Below, piece by piece: positions 7,850 to 13,951 of a stretch of DNA of 39,694 nucleotides. The stretch covers positions 1 to 39,694 of the forward strand of contig CABHPA010000162.1 of the NCBI GenBank assembly GCA_902168245.1, given 5' to 3'. Under the pieces are notes generated by a model. It was not told the DNA's origin. It saw only the letters and a program-made list of their open reading frames with translations, and made no database searches. How positions within the stretch are numbered: the first letter of the stretch is position 1; each line of letters begins with the position of its first letter. The DNA comes from Candidatus Melainabacteria bacterium. Lineage in GTDB: Bacteria > Cyanobacteriota > Vampirovibrionia > Vampirovibrionales > Vampirovibrionaceae. The position numbers and the translations under genes are program-made.

Positions 7850-8557
7850 TTAGAAGTTTTTTAGGATAGTTGTCAGTTCAGCGATCTGTTTCTCGTTTAA
7901 TGTCAAATCTTCATCTGATTTTTCTGCGGTGAATGGTTCGCCATTTTGTTGTTCGGTTGCAAAATCGAGATAAGCCTCATAGCCGGATTTTAAGAGCAGT
8001 TGAGATTCCTGGCGACTCATTCCACATTCCCGGCACAAGAAGCGTTCCATTTCCTGAAGACTGGGAATGTCTCCCGTTGAAATTTTATGTTTCACCGTCA
8101 TAATTCTGGCCAGCGTGTTAGCTGGAAAAGTGACCAGGGATACTTCCCATAGTTCCACTTCTTTCAATTGCCGGGTTTTGTTGGTTTTGTTCAATTCCCA
8201 GGCTTTGGGGACATAGCCAATAGAAAGTCCGTTAATGGCCCCGCCTTTCAGGAGCGCATAGGCATCCCGTCCTTGAGAACTGTCCAGAATCAGTTGCCCT
8301 TTGACATACAGTCCGCGAGCATCTTCCCGCACTTCCAGATACCGTCCTACGGGATGCATCGGATCATGCATCCAGAGCAAGGCGGGTTGGGTTTGGTTGG
8401 TGTGGTGCTTTAGCAAGGACTTGGTAAATGCACCCGTTTCAATGATATCTCCGTCCTCATCCACATTGCCAAAGACCGAACCATATCCTTCGAAAATGCC
8501 GTCTTCATCATGGATGGCCTTGATTTCAAAAGGGACTTCTAAAAATCGTTTTTCCAT
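7850..8557 (-). CDS. Prohead protease, HK97 family (peptidase S78)
   Basis: 235 residues from ATG at 8557 (MEKRFLEVPFEIKAI), which has GAGG 9-12 bases upstream. A longer TTG start at 8572 would overlay that ribosome site. The S78 signatures are present: FEGYGSVFGNVDEDGDII (about 22-39), ALLWMHD with the presumptive catalytic His at 64, and INGLSIGYVP with the catalytic Ser at 112. The enzyme matures the capsid by removing its scaffold domain. The C-terminal ~60 residues form an acidic, helical tail (SDEDLTLNEKQIAELTTILKNF) that is probably self-cleaved. The gene lies between the gpF-like protein and capsid, as in HK97-type phages. Confidence 0.92.
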   Translation of the reverse strand: MEKRFLEVPFEIKAIHDEDGIFEGYGSVFGNVDEDGDIIETGAFTKSLLKHHTNQTQPALLWMHDPMHPVGRYLEVREDARGLYVKGQLILDSSQGRDAYALLKGGAINGLSIGYVPKAWELNKTNKTRQLKEVELWEVSLVTFPANTLARIMTVKHKISTGDIPSLQEMERFLCRECGMSRQESQLLLKSGYEAYLDFATEQQNGEPFTAEKSDEDLTLNEKQIAELTTILKNF

Positions 8558-8568
8558 CTTGAGACACC

Positions 8569-9318
8569 TCAAAGCAGGTACGCGTTCACGCAGCGGCAGT
8601 TAATGATATTTTTTGCAGATCCCATGGGATCCCCGGGGTAGCGTAAATGCTCCCCGTCCACTAAAAATGGTGCGTTTCCATCCACCATCTGTCCATGTGC
8701 TGTTAAATGCCAGGGCCGGGTACGCCCCGGTTGCAAGGCAGCAATCCATTCTTTTTGGTATGGACGGTTTAAAGACTCAATGGCGGTTTGAGAACCGGCG
8801 CTGGCAGCAGCGTGCACTTCCGTTTGGGCAATCGTGCGGGCTCGTTTTCGAGCAATCTGCCCGCCGGTTTTCTCAAGGATCCGCCGTTGAGTCTCCGGCA
8901 CGCTCAACCCGTCCGTGATGGCTTGCGCCACCACATGTCGGATCTGCTGCCGGGTGCTTTCACTAATTGCTTTGATTTTGCTAGCCCCGTGACTTCGAAT
9001 ATAGCGCTGAGCAGCCAGTGTAAAACGGGCATTTCGGGATACAGTAGGATCCAGGGTGGTGAGGACTTCATCTGTAAATCGATTGTAAGTGTCACTCAAA
9101 GCTTGAAATAATCGGATTCGAATCGACTCTTCATATTGAGCCACAATCAAAAGTGTTGCGTTCAGTCCGTCTTGTTCATATACCCTGGCCACTTGACAGG
9201 CCAATTGATCCAGTTGGTGACCCAGCACATGGCTCAGCGCTTTTTCATAGGGCAGTTCAATTCGTAAAAAAGCAGCTTGAAAGCGCTGTTTGGCTTTATC
9301 ATTCGGTAGATTAAACAT
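8569..9318 (-). CDS. Head morphogenesis protein, Mu gpF-like (Phage_Mu_F)
   Basis: 249 residues, helical in the N-terminal half. The C-terminal half carries the family block: ARTIAQTEVHAAASAGSQTAIE near 160-180, W.A..PGRTRPWH..AHGQ.V.....F.VDGEHLRYPGDP, and the terminal motif S.KNIINCRC. These minor head proteins are found next to the portal. Ancestrally, its ATG at 9318 overlapped the portal stop as TAATG; today the IS lies between them, but the AAGGTG ribosome site 10 bases upstream survives because it belongs to the duplicated target site. Confidence 0.9.
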   Translation of the reverse strand: MFNLPNDKAKQRFQAAFLRIELPYEKALSHVLGHQLDQLACQVARVYEQDGLNATLLIVAQYEESIRIRLFQALSDTYNRFTDEVLTTLDPTVSRNARFTLAAQRYIRSHGASKIKAISESTRQQIRHVVAQAITDGLSVPETQRRILEKTGGQIARKRARTIAQTEVHAAASAGSQTAIESLNRPYQKEWIAALQPGRTRPWHLTAHGQMVDGNAPFLVDGEHLRYPGDPMGSAKNIINCRCVNAYLL

Positions 9319-9330
9319 TAGAAATCGGCA

Positions 9331-9338
9331 CCTTGTTG
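9331..9338. repeat. Target site duplication of the IS (gpF side)
   Basis: CCTTGTTG on the plus strand, identical to 10267-10274. On the minus strand it supplies the CAACAAGG that contains the gpF ribosome site. Confidence 0.85.
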
Positions 9339-9362
9339 TATGACCCTACTATTGGAGCCGGT
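9339..9362. repeat. Terminal inverted repeat, right end of IS
   Basis: Begins TATGACCCTACTATTGG and continues AGCCGGT; it matches the other end at 19/24 positions. The transposase stop codon (9351-9349) lies inside it. Confidence 0.85.
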
Positions 9363-10197
9363 AGGCGGGTTTATAGCTGATTGAAGCAACTATCATCCGA
9401 TTAAACAGGTTGCAGAATCGGCGGTTAAACCGCCATGAAAATTCCTCCAGATAGCCTTGCAGATGATTCACAGCATGGTGAGTTCCGTTAATGAAGCGTT
9501 TAGCATTGGAAATGAGCACGTGTACCCAAGGCAGATACAGGGCAGCATCTGAAGGCTTTTCCTGTTTACAGGGAATATGCTCGTTGAAGTGCTCTCCCAG
9601 GTTATTATGGCTGGGATGAGCGTCCGTGGCTATATCCGAAGATGGGTCAATCAGTCTGACTGCTGCCGATTCCAGCGTTGCCGCCTTCATGTTTTCAACA
9701 ACCTGGAATCGCACATACTTTGGGTGGCCGGTTTCCTCCTCCAGGCTGACGGCAACCAGGACATTGGTATTCTCCCCGGCTTCAGTAAAGACGGCCTCAT
9801 CCAGTTCCACAAACCCTTGGAGCAGATAGTGCTCATTGCGCATGGTCATGGCTTCCTGAATCCGTTTTTTCATTCGAGCCGCTCTGCGTGAATCCTTCAT
9901 TCCCAGATGGTGAGCCAATTCCAGAGCACTAATGCCTTTTTTGCTTTCGGTCACAAGATAGAGGGCTAAAAACCATTCCTGCAAGGACGTATGAGAAGCA
10001 TGAAACAAGGTATCTGCGGTAATGCTGCGCTGGTGATGACAATAGCTGCACTCAAAAGAACGACGAGCACTCATATACCAGGCTTCTTTTGAGCCACAAG
10101 CCTCGCAGACATATCCGTCTGGCCAACGCCATTGAATAAGATACGACTCACACGAATCCTCGTCAGCAAAACGATCCTGAAATTCAAGCAGATTCAC
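9349..10197 (-). CDS. IS1595-family transposase (ISXO2-like, DDE/DDNK type)
   Basis: 282 residues starting at GTG 10197. A zinc ribbon occupies the N-terminus (C31-x2-C34 and C50-x2-C53), followed by a helical DNA-binding stretch with GISALELAHHLGM (about 88-100). The ISXO2-like catalytic domain shows FVELDEAVF (D133), IATDAHPSHNNL (D192), and HVLISNAKRFINGTHHAVN..LQGYLEEFSWRFNRR (N231, K233, E251/E252) close to the end. All expected parts are present and the frame is unbroken, so it may be active. The GTG start overlaps the portal TGA (10194-10197), so late phage translation would feed into it. Transposition mechanism and family properties are inferred from known relatives. Confidence 0.93.
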   Translation of the reverse strand: MNLLEFQDRFADEDSCESYLIQWRWPDGYVCEACGSKEAWYMSARRSFECSYCHHQRSITADTLFHASHTSLQEWFLALYLVTESKKGISALELAHHLGMKDSRRAARMKKRIQEAMTMRNEHYLLQGFVELDEAVFTEAGENTNVLVAVSLEEETGHPKYVRFQVVENMKAATLESAAVRLIDPSSDIATDAHPSHNNLGEHFNEHIPCKQEKPSDAALYLPWVHVLISNAKRFINGTHHAVNHLQGYLEEFSWRFNRRFCNLFNRMIVASISYKPAYRLQ

Positions 10198-11546
10198 TGG
10201 TTAAAGCCTTTCTGGAAACACAAACCCCTTGATTGTAATTCAACCGGCTTGAGTGGTGGGGTCATACCTTGTTGGGGTGTATTACTGTCACTGTTTGGTT
10301 CCTGATTGGGAATCTCTCCAGCCAGGGACAAGGGCAATTTACTGCTTTGAACCAGAATCACATCCCCACCATTGACCGGTTCATATCCCAGATCAGCCCG
10401 GGCTTCATTAATGGTCAACAAGCCCGCTTCCACCGCCTTGACATTACGCTCAAAGCGTTCCGCCCGTCTGGGGATCAGGGCTGAGACTTCATCCAGGTTA
10501 AAATCCAGAAAAAGGTTTTCCCCATACAAGGGAATCAGCCATTGGTTTAAGGCATCCCGTATCTTGACCAGGAGGGGAATGACCGCATCTTCCCAAAACC
10601 CCAGTTTGGCTTGCTCCATGTTGGCATACGTTTGAGAACCTTCGATATCCAGCATTTGAGAAGGGATTCGAAAGACGCGTCCGATTTCTCGGGCGGTAAC
10701 GTTCTTGCCTTGGAGCCAGTCGAGTTCTCTGGGCGAAAATCCCAGCGATTGCCAAGTGATGTTCTCAAGTAGTAACGGCCTGCCAGCGTTCCGCGCACCG
10801 GTGTATTCCTCCTCGATTTCTTGTTTTAAACGGTAAAACTGGGTATCGGTGAGTGGGGTTCCATCTTCGGCCTTATAGGTAATCACCGCAGAGGGGGCCG
10901 CCCCGTTATCCAGCAGTGCCTTGTTATGGGCATTGGAGGTGTTGTGCAGATCAATGCCATACGCAGCGGCTTCAATAAAACTCATCCCGTACCAGTCATC
11001 CAAGGGATTAAAAGTTTTCAGATGCAGGATGGGCGCTTTCCCTTTAATCGGATCCACCGCCCAGCGGTAAGCTTCTGCCCCAGCCTGGTATTCATATCCT
11101 TGAGGTAGCCCATTTATTCCCGGTACCACTTTCATTCGATCCGGGCGATGCAGCCACAGCTCTTGGGGTCCCTTGTTGGTACGAATTGCTTCCACGTAGG
11201 CGTTCCCTGCAATCAGGTAAAACCCGGTCAATGATTCCAGGAAATCAGCACCGGATTGCATGGGGTTGGGTTTAGCCAGTAGTTTCAGAATTGGATGTTC
11301 CGATAATTCTTTCCGATTATTTCCTTGTCCCTGATACAGCACCCACGGGACGGATTTGACGGAATCACAGATCATGGAAATACAGGCATATGCAATGGCA
11401 TTTCGACGGAAGCCCTGATCGGCAAACTTTCCGTAATCCCGCCCACTCCATACGGCTCGCCCCACTTTGGCCTGAGAAATTAACCGCATTGCAGGGGATT
11501 GCTTGCCCAACGCGGCAGACAATAGATTCTGCCAGTAGTCCATCAT
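10194..11546 (-). CDS. Phage portal protein, HK97 family, C-terminus altered by IS
   Basis: 450 residues, starting at one of two adjacent ATGs (11546/11543). Family signatures include RNAIAYACISMICDSVKSVPWVLYQ (about 47-72), HPILKLLAKPNPMQSGADFLESLTGFYLIAGNAYVE, ELWLHRPDRMKVVPG, PILHLKTFNPLDDWYGMSFIEAA, and GRVFRIPSQMLDIEG..TYANMEQA..GFWEDAVIPLL. The portal is the dodecameric DNA gate of the head. The last 23 codons lie in the IS; without it the protein would end Thr-Pro-Gln-Gln-Gly-Ala-Asp-Phe (430 residues). The core is untouched, so the change could be tolerated. No terminase gene precedes it. Confidence 0.93.
   Translation of the reverse strand: MMDYWQNLLSAALGKQSPAMRLISQAKVGRAVWSGRDYGKFADQGFRRNAIAYACISMICDSVKSVPWVLYQGQGNNRKELSEHPILKLLAKPNPMQSGADFLESLTGFYLIAGNAYVEAIRTNKGPQELWLHRPDRMKVVPGINGLPQGYEYQAGAEAYRWAVDPIKGKAPILHLKTFNPLDDWYGMSFIEAAAYGIDLHNTSNAHNKALLDNGAAPSAVITYKAEDGTPLTDTQFYRLKQEIEEEYTGARNAGRPLLLENITWQSLGFSPRELDWLQGKNVTAREIGRVFRIPSQMLDIEGSQTYANMEQAKLGFWEDAVIPLLVKIRDALNQWLIPLYGENLFLDFNLDEVSALIPRRAERFERNVKAVEAGLLTINEARADLGYEPVNGGDVILVQSSKLPLSLAGEIPNQEPNSDSNTPQQGMTPPLKPVELQSRGLCFQKGFNQ
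10243..10266. repeat. Terminal inverted repeat, left end of IS
   Basis: Read inward on the minus strand it begins TATGACCCCACCACTC and continues AAGCCGGT. It is also translated as part of the modified portal C-terminus. Confidence 0.85.
10267..10274. repeat. Target site duplication of the IS (portal side)
   Basis: CCTTGTTG on the plus strand, the partner of 9331-9338. It encodes part of the Gln-Gln-Gly codons of the portal. Confidence 0.85.
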
Positions 11547-11562
11547 GGCTGATACCTATGAT

Positions 11563-11919
11563 TTATTGAGCCAGTTTATTTAAGGCATACGTACAATCTG
11601 CTCCGGCTGCGATCATCAGGGTGTATTGGCTTACGGTTGATCCAATCTTTTCCCGTCCCGGCTTATCTGTTTTGGCTTTCAGGAATTCCGCTTCTGTCAC
11701 CAGGAGCTTTTGAACCTGTTTTTCATCCGGGTCATAATAGTGCCGTTCCTGGCAATAAAATTCGGCCTTGCAGTCGTGGCAATACAATTGGTAATAGCGA
11801 TACTCCCCGGTGCGCAATCCCGTATCTGATAAAATTTCCTGGTAACGAACACCGTTGCGTCTTTTCTTTTGCAGGTGACGGGATCGACATTGGGGGCAAC
11901 TCATTCCGAAAAATGGCAT
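11563..11919 (-). CDS. Zinc-ribbon protein, possibly an Ogr/Delta-like late regulator
   Basis: 118 residues from ATG at 11919 (MPFFGMSCPQCRSRHL), with an AAGGGAG site 8 bases upstream. The open frame extends to 12018, but that upstream part lies over a terminator-like hairpin and has no ribosome site. C8-P-Q-C11 and a second C-x2-C (CHDC) 35 residues later form a zinc ribbon, followed by AEFYCQERHYYDP. The arrangement recalls the small zinc-finger late activators (Ogr/Delta) of P2-like phages, although the spacing of the second Cys pair differs. It stands just ahead of the portal gene, a sensible place for a late regulator. The call beyond 'zinc ribbon' is speculative. Confidence 0.65.
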   Translation of the reverse strand: MPFFGMSCPQCRSRHLQKKRRNGVRYQEILSDTGLRTGEYRYYQLYCHDCKAEFYCQERHYYDPDEKQVQKLLVTEAEFLKAKTDKPGREKIGSTVSQYTLMIAAGADCTYALNKLAQ

Positions 11920-11936
11920 GAGAAGGACTCCCTTAC

Positions 11937-11961
11937 AAAAACTCCTGGATTCCCTCAGGAG
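11937..11961 (-). terminator. Candidate rho-independent terminator before the zinc-ribbon gene
   Basis: Minus strand CTCCTG and CAGGAG form a 6-bp stem around an 8-base loop, followed directly by TTTTTGT. The stem is short, so it may be leaky. It lies between the HTH gene and the zinc-ribbon/portal genes and could control entry into the structural genes. Confidence 0.45.
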
Positions 11962-12053
11962 GTGCGGCACATCTGTCAACGCACATTTTCTATGACTAGG
12001 AGAATCACTTATATTCACAATGTAGCAGAGATTAAATTGCTTTGTAATACCTT

Positions 12054-12254
12054 TTAAAGAGCATAATCAGGTTTTAATAATTCCTGAATTCCACATTGAA
12101 GATACCGGCAAAGTAAATCCAGATAATCCTGTCTGGGAAGCCGATTTAAGCGTTGCCAGCCATACACCGTTTGCAGAGGAATTGAAAGATCACTGGATAA
12201 AATATAAAGCGTTTTCCCCCGCTTCTCGGCAGCCTCTTGTATGGTCACTTTCAT
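12054..12254 (-). CDS. Small helix-turn-helix protein (XRE/Cro-like)
   Basis: 66 residues from ATG at 12254. The sequence TIQEAAEKRGKTLYILSSDLSIPLQTVYGWQRLNRLPRQDYLDLLCRYLQC is a compact five-helix pattern: helix 2 near residues 15-23 and a recognition helix around PLQTVYGWQR (residues 26-35), the Cro/C1-type arrangement in which a Trp/Arg pair follows the turn. It is probably a DNA-binding regulator. It starts 12 bases after the 58-aa gene and belongs to the same transcript. No cognate operator could be recognised. Confidence 0.65.
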   Translation of the reverse strand: MKVTIQEAAEKRGKTLYILSSDLSIPLQTVYGWQRLNRLPRQDYLDLLCRYLQCGIQELLKPDYAL

Positions 12255-12266
12255 ACTGATTCTGTC

Positions 12267-12443
12267 CTAATTCCATTTGGGACGACTGTTTGTCTGCCTC
12301 ACAAGCCATTGATAAAGTAATTTGGATAATTGAATGGGTAGTGGATAATGGTTTTGCCATTTCCAATAACCTTGCCTGATTGGAGCGTTTGTAAGGGTTA
12401 TAGGAACAGGCATAAAAGTATAATGCTTAATGACAGGCGACAT
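12267..12443 (-). CDS. Small protein of 58 aa, function unknown
   Basis: ATG at 12443 is preceded by a near-perfect ribosome site (AAAGGAGGTG, about 7 bases upstream), the best in the prophage segment, and the frame runs to TAG at 12269-12267. The product begins MSPVIKHYTFMPVPITLTNA and is rich in aromatic and basic residues (YWKWQNHYPLP, LLYQWLVRQ, RPKWN). It fills the gap between the ParB-like and HTH genes and would otherwise be overlooked because of its size. I recognise no family. Confidence 0.65.
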   Translation of the reverse strand: MSPVIKHYTFMPVPITLTNAPIRQGYWKWQNHYPLPIQLSKLLYQWLVRQTNSRPKWN

Positions 12444-12493
12444 CTGTGGTCACCTCCTTTATGGATGCAGCGGTAAATGTCCGTCAGTTCACT

Positions 12494-13402
12494 TCAATCT
12501 TGCTGGAGGTCATGGGTTTCAATTTCAGTTTGAATCCGCTCCGTTTCCAATGACAGGAGCTGAACCAACTCAGTGAGAGTACTGCTTTCCACCAGATCTT
12601 TTAATTTTTCCAGAGGCAGGCTTTTCCAATCAATTCCTTGTTTCAGCAAGCGGTGAGCATCCTTGAAGTAGCGATACGCATAATCCCCGGAGCTCTCTTC
12701 CGGCTTTTTAGGCTCATGCCGGGTAAACATTTTCAGGGTCTCTTCTTTATGAGGGGAAACTGCCAGTGCTTTTTTCACAAGGTGCCGTTCTTCCGGCTTT
12801 CTTTGGGCAATGGCATACACTTCCATTTTGCATGCCTTGGCCTCTTTCAACTCTGGAATTTCCTGGAGCACTTGTCCAATCTGAATATCGCGACGCAGTG
12901 TGGAAGAGCCGACTCCCATTGTTTTGGCTTTTACATCGGCAAATGCTTTGAGGTCAATTGAGGAGTTCTCACATTGAGAACTCCTCTTATATTGATTGCG
13001 GCCATGCTTTGTTTCAGGGTAAAAGGCTTCATAGATGGCTTTTTCGCGAACCAACGCCTCGCAGGCTTCCAGCGAATTTAAGTTCTTTCGTTTGGTATTG
13101 GCGTGCAGTTTCATGAGAAATTCTTCTGCATCGCTCAAAGGCTCAATCACATGGCATGGCGCATCGACCCAGCCGCCTTCCACTAAAGCCCGGTAACGGT
13201 GATTTCCACTGATGATCTGATACAGCCCGTTTTCAATCGGTTTGACTACCAGGGGATCCAATGGCCCCATGGGTAGGATGTTGAAACTCTCGATTAAATC
13301 CTGGATGTGTGCCGTGTCCAGTTCTTTTCGGATGGGATCAGGATCCGGAATAATCTGGTCCAGTGGAATTAAATCCACAAATTCGATTCTTTGGAGAGAC
13401 AT
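12494..13402 (-). CDS. ParB-like DNA-binding/CTP-switch protein of the prophage
   Basis: 302 residues. The N-terminal ParB/Srx domain covers about residues 8-115: DLIPLDQIIPDPDPIRKEL, LDPLVVKPIENGLYQIISGNHRYRALVE with the GNHRYRA phosphate-binding motif (66-72), and LHANTKRKNLNSLEACEA, equivalent to the ParB box II. A helix-turn-helix follows (KTMGVGSSTLRRDIQIGQVL, about 160-180). The C-terminus is charged and helical. ParB-like proteins are common beside packaging genes of phages, where they may bind DNA or regulate. A promoter lies about 145 bases upstream. It is the last prophage gene toward the right. Confidence 0.85.
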   Translation of the reverse strand: MSLQRIEFVDLIPLDQIIPDPDPIRKELDTAHIQDLIESFNILPMGPLDPLVVKPIENGLYQIISGNHRYRALVEGGWVDAPCHVIEPLSDAEEFLMKLHANTKRKNLNSLEACEALVREKAIYEAFYPETKHGRNQYKRSSQCENSSIDLKAFADVKAKTMGVGSSTLRRDIQIGQVLQEIPELKEAKACKMEVYAIAQRKPEERHLVKKALAVSPHKEETLKMFTRHEPKKPEESSGDYAYRYFKDAHRLLKQGIDWKSLPLEKLKDLVESSTLTELVQLLSLETERIQTEIETHDLQQD

Positions 13403-13547
13403 GATTCACTTTCACGCTCCTAACCTGGCATTCATGGCCTCTAACAGTCCAGACGCTTTGCCAGCAGCGGGACCGCAAGCTGGTATAATGTACCCCGTTA
13501 ATAGCCCCTTATCTCTAAAACCTTGTCATAGAAACATTGCAAAATTC

Positions 13548-13576
13548 ATTATAGCAGTGTATAAAAGACTCCGCAA
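13548..13576 (-). promoter_or_regulatory. Sigma-70-type promoter for the ParB-like gene
   Basis: Minus strand: TTGCGG (13576-13571), a 17-base spacer, and TATAAT (13553-13548), with an upstream TG giving an extended -10 (TGCTATAAT). Transcription would start near 13541, leaving a leader of about 140 bases before the ATG at 13402. Confidence 0.6.
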
Positions 13577-13681
13577 GCCTTTTGGCATATTGGCTGCCTT
13601 TTTTTACTGTGAATAGACTATACTATCAAAGATAAAGTTATAGGGGGGCAGCAATGCATCCCTGTTACCCGACCGCAACAT

Positions 13682-13738
13682 AAAAAAGCACCAAATCTCT
13701 CGAAGAAATTGGAGATAACTCCAGAGAGATATTAGTGC
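13682..13738 (-). terminator. Rho-independent terminator of the RTX-glycosyltransferase operon
   Basis: On the minus strand GCACTAATATCTCTC pairs with GAGAGATTTGGTGC, with an inner GGAG/CTCC hairpin, and is followed by TTTTTTA. It lies 214 bases beyond the stop of the TPR gene, with no gene between. Confidence 0.65.
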
Positions 13739-13951
13739 AGAAGCGCAATATAAGAAGTCTTATAGTAAGAATTTAAATCGATAACCCAGCCTATGAATTC
13801 TTTAACCCAGCCTTGAGTCCAGTCCTTACAAGAATATAAAAACAATAATTATTCACCTTGGAACAGTTTGTTAAGAAAATTTTCAGACTTTTTGGACTCG
13901 CCAAGATGGCTCACTTTATGTTTGCCACTGACCAGGCAAAATCCGGGGGCT

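Larger units (their letters stand above)
9339..10266 (-). mobile_element. IS1595-family (ISXO2-like) insertion sequence, 928 bp, intact
   Basis: A single transposase gene flanked by inverted ends: 9339-9362 read inward and 10266-10243 read inward match at 19 of 24 positions, both starting TATGACCC and ending AGCCGGT. Directly outside on both sides is the same 8-bp sequence (CCTTGTTG on the plus strand, 9331-9338 and 10267-10274), the duplication length known for this family. The element sits at the 3' end of the portal gene, in the same orientation as the phage genes. Confidence 0.88.
13403..13951. other. Gene-free boundary between prophage and RTX operon
   Basis: No convincing reading frame on either strand. 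It holds the ParB-gene promoter (13548-13576) and a terminator (13682-13738) for the operon arriving from the right. I looked for a direct repeat typical of an attachment site, or a tRNA gene, and saw neither, so the exact prophage edge is unknown. Confidence 0.6.

Noticed and set aside
11920..12018. N-terminal extension of the zinc-ribbon gene
   Set aside because: The extended frame covers a terminator-like hairpin and has no ribosome site; ATG 11919 has a good one.
13460..13490. Plus-strand TTGCCA...TATAAT as a promoter
   Set aside because: The spacer is 20 bases and no plus-strand gene follows.
13576..13612. Plus-strand hairpin with T7 (GGCA...TGCC TTTTTTT) as a terminator
   Set aside because: The stem is only 4-5 bp and no plus-strand gene reads into it; it may be incidental.
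13242..13616. Plus-strand open frame of 124 codons over the ParB gene start and intergenic region
   Set aside because: It overlaps the ParB-like gene antisense and the promoter, has no ribosome site, and its product has no coherent features.
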